Shown here: positions 57,355-64,000 of the stretch, one piece after another
Layout of the letters: each line of letters starts with the position of its first letter
How positions within the stretch are numbered: position 1 is the stretch's first letter
Assembly (NCBI GenBank): GCA_902609685.1
Contig: CACLSR010000002.1
Coordinates: 124,001-188,000, forward strand
Direction of reading: 5' to 3'
Source: an uncultured Pelagibacteraceae bacterium
GTDB lineage: Bacteria > Pseudomonadota > Alphaproteobacteria > Pelagibacterales > Pelagibacteraceae
DNA length: 64,000 bases
Notes under the pieces: generated by a model
Told to the model about the DNA's origin: nothing
Seen by the model: the letters and a program-made list of their open reading frames with translations, nothing else
The model's database searches: none
Program-made: the position numbers and the translations under genes

Positions 57355-59177
57355 GCAGCAGCGCCTGATTTTTCACTTCTTTTTCTTTCATGAGGATCAA
57401 GAATAGCTTTTCTTAATCTACAAGACTCTGGAGTAATTTCTAAAGCCTCATCTGTATTTAACATACTTAATTGTTCAGCAATCGACATTTTTCTTACAGG
57501 AGTTAAGACAACATTTTCATCAGTACCCTGCGTTCTCATATTGGTTAATTTTTTTCCCTTCATGACATTAATAATCATATCTCCTGGCTTAGGTGATAGA
57601 CCTACGATCATTCCCGGATAAACAGGATCGTTATGAGTTACAAACATTTCTCCTCTTGCCTGTAAATTAAAGATCGCAAAAGCAACTGCTTTTCCTTGTT
57701 CCATAGAAATTAGAGCACCATTTCTTCTGCCTTCCATTTCACCTTCAAATGGACCATATTCATGAAAAATTCTATTGATGACACCGTTTCCTTTTGTCAG
57801 CGTTAAAAATCTACTTGTATATCCCATCAAACCTCTTGTTGGTGCATGAAATATAAGTCTCTTTTTATTTTTACCAGTATCTTTTAATTCTATTAATTTA
57901 CCTTTTCTTCTATTCATTGAATCAATTATTTTTGATGAATGTTCCTCATCAAGATCCATAGTAATTTCTTCTATTGGCTCAAGTTTATTTCCGTTTTCAT
58001 CTTTTTTATAAAGAACTTTTGGAGGGCTCACGGTCATCTCAAAACCTTCTCTTCTCATTTGAGTAAGTAAAATTTCCAACATTAATTCACCACGACCACT
58101 AACCACAAAAGAGTCATTTCCCTCATTTTCAGTAAATGTAATTCCAACATTATTTTGTGCCTCTTGAACTAATCGATCTCTAATCTGTGTACTTGTAAGT
58201 TTTTTACCTTCTGTGCCAGCCAAAGGTGATGTATTTACAGTGATGGTAATTGACATAGTTGGAGGATCTATAGGAGTAGCTTCTATTGGATCGTTAACTT
58301 CAAGATCACAAATAGTATCTGCAACGTTAGCTTTTTCTAAACCTGCAACAACTACAATATCTCCAGCTTCACCAACCTCAATTGGAACTTTTTTTGTACC
58401 TTCGTATCTAAAAATTTTAGTTAATCTACCTTCATCAACTTTCTCTCCATTTAAGTTGATTGCTTTTATTGCTTGATTAGCTTTTGCGGTTCCTTGTGAA
58501 ATTCGACCAACTAAACTTCTTCCTAAGAAACTGTCAGCATAAAGAAGTGTAGAGAGCATAGCAAAAGGTTTTGATTTGTCTAATTCAGCTGGTTTAACAT
58601 GTTCTATAATTTTATCTAAAAGTGGATTAAGATTTTCTCTTGGGCCATCAACTTCTAAATCAGCCCACCCGGATCTTCCACTGGCATATAAAACTGGGAA
58701 ATCTAGTTGTTCTTCATTAGCATCTAAACTTACAAATAAGTCGAATGTTTCATCTAAAACTTCATTAGCTCTTTGATCTGATTTATCTAATTTATTTATA
58801 ACCACAATTGGCTTTAATCCTTGTTTTAAAGCTTTTGCTAAAACGAATTTTGTTTGAGGCATCACACCTTCAGCAGAGTCTATTAATAATAATGCTCCAT
58901 CAGCCATACTAAGCACTCTTTCAACTTCAGCAGCAAAATCTCTGTGGCCAGGGGTATCAATTATATTTATTCTAGAATCTTTCCAATTAATCGAGGCAGG
59001 TTTAGCTAATATTGTAATTCCTCTCTCTTTTTCTAATTCACCAGAGTCCATCAGCCTTTCATCAACAACCTCATTTTCTCTAAATGAACCACTTTGCTTC
59101 ATTAAATTATCAATTAGGGTTGTCTTACCATGATCAACATGGGCAATTATGGTGATGTTTCTTATAGTATTATTCAT
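57351..59177 (-). CDS. typA: Ribosome-associated GTPase TypA/BipA
   Basis: A 608-residue translational GTPase. G1 AHVDHGKTT, G3 DTPGHRDF and G4 NKLDKSD lie in the first ~150 residues; EF-G-like domains II, III and V follow, with the BipA-specific C-terminal domain (RTQGTDENVVLTP, ITPESCRLRKAILDPHER). It acts in 50S assembly and low-temperature or stress growth. An 84-base spacer separates it from a microORF upstream on the same strand. Confidence 0.96.
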   Translation of the reverse strand: MNNTIRNITIIAHVDHGKTTLIDNLMKQSGSFRENEVVDERLMDSGELEKERGITILAKPASINWKDSRINIIDTPGHRDFAAEVERVLSMADGALLLIDSAEGVMPQTKFVLAKALKQGLKPIVVINKLDKSDQRANEVLDETFDLFVSLDANEEQLDFPVLYASGRSGWADLEVDGPRENLNPLLDKIIEHVKPAELDKSKPFAMLSTLLYADSFLGRSLVGRISQGTAKANQAIKAINLNGEKVDEGRLTKIFRYEGTKKVPIEVGEAGDIVVVAGLEKANVADTICDLEVNDPIEATPIDPPTMSITITVNTSPLAGTEGKKLTSTQIRDRLVQEAQNNVGITFTENEGNDSFVVSGRGELMLEILLTQMRREGFEMTVSPPKVLYKKDENGNKLEPIEEITMDLDEEHSSKIIDSMNRRKGKLIELKDTGKNKKRLIFHAPTRGLMGYTSRFLTLTKGNGVINRIFHEYGPFEGEMEGRRNGALISMEQGKAVAFAIFNLQARGEMFVTHNDPVYPGMIVGLSPKPGDMIINVMKGKKLTNMRTQGTDENVVLTPVRKMSIAEQLSMLNTDEALEITPESCRLRKAILDPHERKRSEKSGAAA

Positions 59178-59262
59178 AAATCTGGGTTCTTATACATATT
59201 TAAACACTTTTGAAAACTTAAAAAAACTCATACTAGGCTTGAATTAATTGAGTATTTTTTTT

Positions 59263-59379
59263 TTAATTTGTATTTTTTCGCTTTTCGCGTTTAAGTTTTC
59301 TTTTTTCTTTAAAACTTAATTTAGGTTTTTTTTTAATACTAGAGTCTTTAAATGATTTTCCACTATACCTTTTCGACAT
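59263..59379 (-). CDS. 38-residue basic microORF of unknown function
   Basis: ATG at 59379, TAA ending at 59263, encoding a 38-residue protein starting MSKRYSGKSF and ending KREKRKNTN. It holds 16 Lys/Arg and few acidic residues, and its length is clean between the groEL terminator and typA. The frame fills most of a ~290-base gap, which is otherwise rare in this compact window. There is no clear Shine-Dalgarno. A TAATAT (~19 bases upstream) could be a -10. Family not recognised; conservation has not been tested. Confidence 0.5.
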   Translation of the reverse strand: MSKRYSGKSFKDSSIKKKPKLSFKEKRKLKREKRKNTN

Positions 59380-59411
59380 AATAATAGTTCTATATTACAA
59401 ATTTTTTTAAG

Positions 59412-59441
59412 AAAAAAAAAGGGCAGTAAAAACTGCCCTTT
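59412..59441 (-). terminator. Rho-independent terminator of the groES-groEL operon
   Basis: On the minus strand, AAAGGGCAGT (59441-59432), a 4-base loop, ACTGCCCTTT (59427-59418) and a run of T (59417-59412). A 10-bp perfect stem with a T-tract, 27 bases after the groEL stop. Confidence 0.95.
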
Positions 59442-59467
59442 AAGAATTTTGATCAGGAGTTATTGGG

Positions 59468-61147
<1,680 letters not shown>

Positions 61148-61152
61148 TTATA

Positions 61153-61443
61153 TTATTTACTTGAAATACCCATAATGTCAGACTCTTTCATTATGCTGTA
61201 TTCTTTACCATCAATTTTGACTTCAGTTCCTGACCATTTGCCAAATAAAACTTTGTCTCCAACTTTAACATCCATTGGAATTTTTTTTCCATCTTCAGTT
61301 TTTGCACCACCACCAACAGCAACAACTTTTCCTTCTTGAGGCTTCTCTTGTGCAGTATCTGGTATGATTATTCCTCCAGCAGTTTTTTCGCTGCTATCTA
61401 AAACTTCTATTAAAACTCTGTCATGTAACGGTCTAAATTTCAT
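61153..61443 (-). CDS. groS: Co-chaperonin GroES (Hsp10)
   Basis: A 96-residue protein: [37 protein letters not shown]-type start (by motif [16 protein letters not shown], mobile loop ~16-33) and [14 protein letters not shown]. The leader has an AGGAGA ribosome-binding site and a sigma-32-like promoter. First gene of groESL. No CIRCE element was seen. Confidence 0.98.
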   Translation of the reverse strand: MKFRPLHDRVLIEVLDSSEKTAGGIIIPDTAQEKPQEGKVVAVGGGAKTEDGKKIPMDVKVGDKVLFGKWSGTEVKIDGKEYSIMKESDIMGISSK

Positions 61444-61470
61444 ATATTCTCCTATATAAATATGGAGTTC

Positions 61471-61498
61471 ATATAGAGATTGGTAATACTATTTCAAG
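61471..61498 (-). promoter_or_regulatory. Sigma-32-like heat-shock promoter of groES-groEL
   Basis: Minus strand: CTTGAAA (61498-61492), exactly 14 bases, TCTATAT (61477-61471). The start site would be near 61464. Both boxes and the spacer match the hsp20 promoter in this window. Confidence 0.75.
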
Positions 61499-61567
61499 AT
61501 ATACTTGATATTTAGTTTATTAAAAAAGGTAGGAAATTGTGGATTTTTTGGGTTATAGATTATTTTG

Positions 61568-62386
61568 ATGACTAAAAATTTAGACAAAGATGGTTTCTGC
61601 TCCATCGTTGATAATTATCAGCTTTTTTATATCGATTTATGGGGTGTTATTCATAATGGAATAAACCTTCACAAAGAAGCAATCAACGTTTTAAAAGAAA
61701 TCACAAAAAAAGGCAAAGAATACATTTTGCTTACAAATGCTCCAAGACCTAATGATATTGTTAAATCCTTTTTAGAAAAAATGGGCATGGAAAAAGAAAT
61801 TAGAGACCATGTTTTTACATCTGGTCAAGCATCACTAAATTATCTTAAAAAAAATTTATCTACCAAAAAATTTTTTCATGTTGGGCCACCACGTGATTTT
61901 GATTTGTTTAATGACTTCGCAAAAATGAGGTCAGACAATATTGATGATGGGGAGTATATATTGTGTACTGGGTTATTTGAAAAATTTGAAAAAGATTTGA
62001 ATTATTACAAAAATTTATTTGAAAAAAATTTAGATAAAGAGATGGTTTGTACTAATCCTGACTTAATTGTGGATAGAGGTGACAAAAGAGAACTTTGTGC
62101 AGGATCAGTCGCTATGGTTTTTGAAAAAATGGGTGGTAAAGTAGTATATTTTGGTAAACCGTATCCTGAGGTTTATAATTTATCAATTAATAATAAAGGT
62201 AAAAAAATTCTTTCTGTTGGTGATAATTTAAATACTGATATTAAAGGTGCAAATCTTTTAAATTATGACTCGTTAATTATTTCAAATGGTATTCATAAAA
62301 ATGAAATCAAAGAAAAAGGAATTGAAGCAACTGCGAAATCTTATGAAACAATCTGTAACTATATACAATCAGATTTAAAATGGTGA
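61568..62386 (+). CDS. HAD-superfamily (IIA) sugar/nucleotide phosphatase, TIGR01459-like
   Basis: About 272 residues. Motif I FYIDLWGVIHNG (the DxWG variant of the family), LLTNAPRP (motif II), and KPYPEVY with the GDNLNTDIKGA motif IV fit the NagD-like class IIA HADs. The alphaproteobacterial relatives are annotated as TIGR01459 of unknown substrate and lie next to ribF. ATG 61568 is preferred over TTG 61565. Overlaps ribF by 7 bases, which hints at a role near flavin metabolism, but this is unproven. Confidence 0.87.
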   Translation: MTKNLDKDGFCSIVDNYQLFYIDLWGVIHNGINLHKEAINVLKEITKKGKEYILLTNAPRPNDIVKSFLEKMGMEKEIRDHVFTSGQASLNYLKKNLSTKKFFHVGPPRDFDLFNDFAKMRSDNIDDGEYILCTGLFEKFEKDLNYYKNLFEKNLDKEMVCTNPDLIVDRGDKRELCAGSVAMVFEKMGGKVVYFGKPYPEVYNLSINNKGKKILSVGDNLNTDIKGANLLNYDSLIISNGIHKNEIKEKGIEATAKSYETICNYIQSDLKW

Positions 62387-63309
62387 AAATGATATTATAT
62401 AATAATTTTAATATAAAAAAAAATCATAAAAATTCGATTATTTTAATTGGTAATTTTGATGGTCTCCATCTAGGACATCAAAAATTATTTAGAATAGCAA
62501 AAAAATATAAAAAAAAATATTCTTCAAAGATCGGTGTTTTGACCTTTGAGCCGATGCCAAAAATGTTTTTTAACTCCAATTTAAAAAATTTTAGATTATC
62601 TAATTTAAATCAAAAAATTGAAAATTTAAGTAAGCTTAATGTTGATTTTGTTATCACTAAGAAATTTAATCGTAAATTTTCAAAAACAAAATCAATTTCT
62701 TTTATAAAAGAAACTTTAGGTAGAAAACTTAGTCCTAAATTTATTTTTGTAAGTAATAATTTTAGATTTGGAAACAAAAGAGAAGGAAACGTAAAACAAT
62801 TAATACATCACGAGAAATTATGTAATTATAAAATTATTAAACCACAACCTTTATTAATCAAAAAAAAAATTATTTCATCATCATTATTAAGAAAATATTT
62901 GCAGAGCGGAAAACTTAATAAAGTTAATAAACTTTTAAATAGAAAATGGTCAATTTATGGAAAAGTTCAAAAAGGTAGACAACTAGGAAAAAAGATTGGT
63001 TTTCCAACAGCCAACATAGATATCAAAGATTATGTTTTAGCAAAACCAGGTGTTTATGCTGTCAAAGCTAAGAAAATTAAAAGTTCAAAATATATTAAAG
63101 GAATAGCCAATTTAGGATATCGACCTACATTTAACGGAAAAAAAATATTATTAGAAGTTCATTTATTTAATTTTTCTGGAAATTTATATAATAAGTATTT
63201 AAGAGTAGAATTTTTAAAATTTATAAGAGCAGAAAAAAAATTCAAAAATATAGATCAATTAAAAAAACAAATTAAAATTGATTTAGTAACTGCAAAAAAA
63301 GCAAAATGA
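62380..63309 (+). CDS. ribF: Bifunctional riboflavin kinase/FAD synthetase
   Basis: A 309-residue enzyme that makes FMN and then FAD. The N-terminal nucleotidyltransferase domain has [13 protein letters not shown] (~28-40) and SSSLLR ([10 protein letters not shown]); the C-terminal kinase domain (~185-300) has [20 protein letters not shown] and NLGYRPTF, ending in [11 protein letters not shown]. Overlaps both neighbours by a few bases: upstream HAD gene and ileS (4 bases). Confidence 0.94.
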   Translation: MVKMILYNNFNIKKNHKNSIILIGNFDGLHLGHQKLFRIAKKYKKKYSSKIGVLTFEPMPKMFFNSNLKNFRLSNLNQKIENLSKLNVDFVITKKFNRKFSKTKSISFIKETLGRKLSPKFIFVSNNFRFGNKREGNVKQLIHHEKLCNYKIIKPQPLLIKKKIISSSLLRKYLQSGKLNKVNKLLNRKWSIYGKVQKGRQLGKKIGFPTANIDIKDYVLAKPGVYAVKAKKIKSSKYIKGIANLGYRPTFNGKKILLEVHLFNFSGNLYNKYLRVEFLKFIRAEKKFKNIDQLKKQIKIDLVTAKKAK

Positions 63310-64000
63310 GTAAAAACCAAATTAATTTACCTAAAACAGCTTTTTCAATGAAAGCTAATTTACCAATTAGAGAGCCAGAAATTCTAAAATTTTGGAAAAA
63401 AATTGATCTTTACAAAGAGTTAAGGAATTCAAGAAAAGGAGAAGAAAAATTTGTTCTCCATGATGGTCCTCCATATGCAAATGGAAATATACATATGGGT
63501 ACTGCGTTAAATAAAATATTAAAAGATATTATCGTAAAGTTTCATCAAATGGATGGCAAAGACTCTGTTTATGTTCCAGGTTGGGATTGCCATGGTTTAC
63601 CTATTGAATGGAAAATTGAGGAACAATACAAAAAAAATAAAAAAAATAAAAATGATGTTCCGATTGTAGAATTTAGAAAAGAATGCCGAACGTTTGCTGA
63701 AAAATGGATAGAGGTTCACAAAGACCAATTTAAAAGATTAGGTGTTGTTGGTGATTGGGAAAACTATTATTCAACAATGAGTTATGATGCAGAGGCACAA
63801 ATTGTAAGAGAACTTGGAAAATTTTTAAAAGAAGGAAGTCTTTATAGAGGATTTAAACCAGTTTTATGGTCAACTGTAGAAAAAACTGCCTTAGCTGATG
63901 CCGAGGTTGAATATCAAGACCATAAATCTGATACGATCTATGCTTGTTTTTCAGTTAAATCATCAAAAATAAAAGAACTTAATGATTGTGATATTGTTAT
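63306..64000 (+). CDS. ileS: Isoleucyl-tRNA synthetase, N-terminal part (cut by window end)
   Basis: ATG at 63306 overlaps the ribF stop by 4 bases; the frame is open to the window end. The ~231 residues present include the HIGH-type signature [13 protein letters not shown] and [10 protein letters not shown]. They match the IleRS N-terminus and start of the editing insertion. The ribF-ileS order is common in proteobacteria. The remaining ~700 residues lie outside the window. Confidence 0.96.
   Translation, partial: MSKNQINLPKTAFSMKANLPIREPEILKFWKKIDLYKELRNSRKGEEKFVLHDGPPYANGNIHMGTALNKILKDIIVKFHQMDGKDSVYVPGWDCHGLPIEWKIEEQYKKNKKNKNDVPIVEFRKECRTFAEKWIEVHKDQFKRLGVVGDWENYYSTMSYDAEAQIVRELGKFLKEGSLYRGFKPVLWSTVEKTALADAEVEYQDHKSDTIYACFSVKSSKIKELNDCDIV

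Noticed and set aside
61444-61564. CIRCE operator for HrcA before groES
   Set aside because: No TTAGCACTC-N9-GAGTGCTAA inverted repeat is present; a sigma-32-like promoter explains regulation.

Overview
The window is a gene-dense, very AT-rich stretch of a bacterial chromosome. Product content points to an alphaproteobacterium of the SAR11/Pelagibacterales type: class I lysyl-tRNA synthetase, RegA-type and ChvI/ChvG-type regulators, NudH/RppH, a SAM-II riboswitch on metX, MetX/MetW, AmgK/MurU, A/T-rich codon use with Lys/Asn/Ile-rich proteins, tiny intergenic gaps and almost no accessory DNA. The taxonomic call is an inference from gene content and composition; no rRNA is present. No tRNA, rRNA, IS element, prophage, integrase or CRISPR array was seen, and no gene-free stretch exceeds about 300 bp.

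Layout. 1-753: end of the ATP synthase operon (atpD, atpC). 746-7320: one long minus-strand operon rplU-rpmA-obgE-proB-proA-nadD-rsfS-ctpA-rppH driven by a strong promoter. 7323-9880: metX-metW-gloB behind a promoter and a SAM-II riboswitch. 9964-11933: hisC-like aminotransferase and tyrA. 11930-15494: NlpC/P60 peptidase, AmpG-like permease, TrkH. 15582-19111: lysS, pyrD, rpmB, VUT/YhhQ transporter. 19114-22221: polyamine operon (ornithine decarboxylase, deoxyhypusine-synthase-like protein, agmatinase family). 22342-29923: regA, bioY, polA, chvI-chvG, ahcY. 29907-33709: tsaE-amgK-murU, gpmA, VanZ-like protein and a lytic transglycosylase lipoprotein. 33699-38960: msrA-sseA-RND adaptor-RND pump operon. 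38996-43130: DMT transporter, AlkA, DUF1330, phosphoribosyltransferase, purine permease, small lipoprotein. 43172-46311: Hsp20, oligopeptidase B, membrane J-domain protein. 46308-51836: glycosyltransferase/epimerase pair, DapA-family protein with cyclopropane synthase, Lys-rich coiled-coil protein. 51826-59177: DCC protein, TldD/TldE, FAD oxidoreductase, secreted protein, YczE-like protein, TypA. 59263-61443: a 38-residue basic microORF and groES-groEL. 61568-64000: HAD hydrolase, ribF, start of ileS.

How it fits together. Most of this is core metabolism arranged as short, tightly overlapping operons. Two heat-shock units (hsp20 and groES) share a sigma-32-like promoter with the same 14-nt spacer, and hsp20 also has a ROSE-like RNA thermometer over its Shine-Dalgarno. 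Methionine synthesis is under SAM control. Several scattered units (AmpG, NlpC/P60, AmgK, MurU, lytic transglycosylase) could form a peptidoglycan recycling route. Nine of thirteen convergent gene pairs overlap at their 3' ends, and only two clear rho-independent terminators were found. The least explained items are the hairpin-less RND adaptor, the deoxyhypusine-synthase homologue in the polyamine operon, the Lys-rich coiled-coil protein and the microORF upstream of typA.
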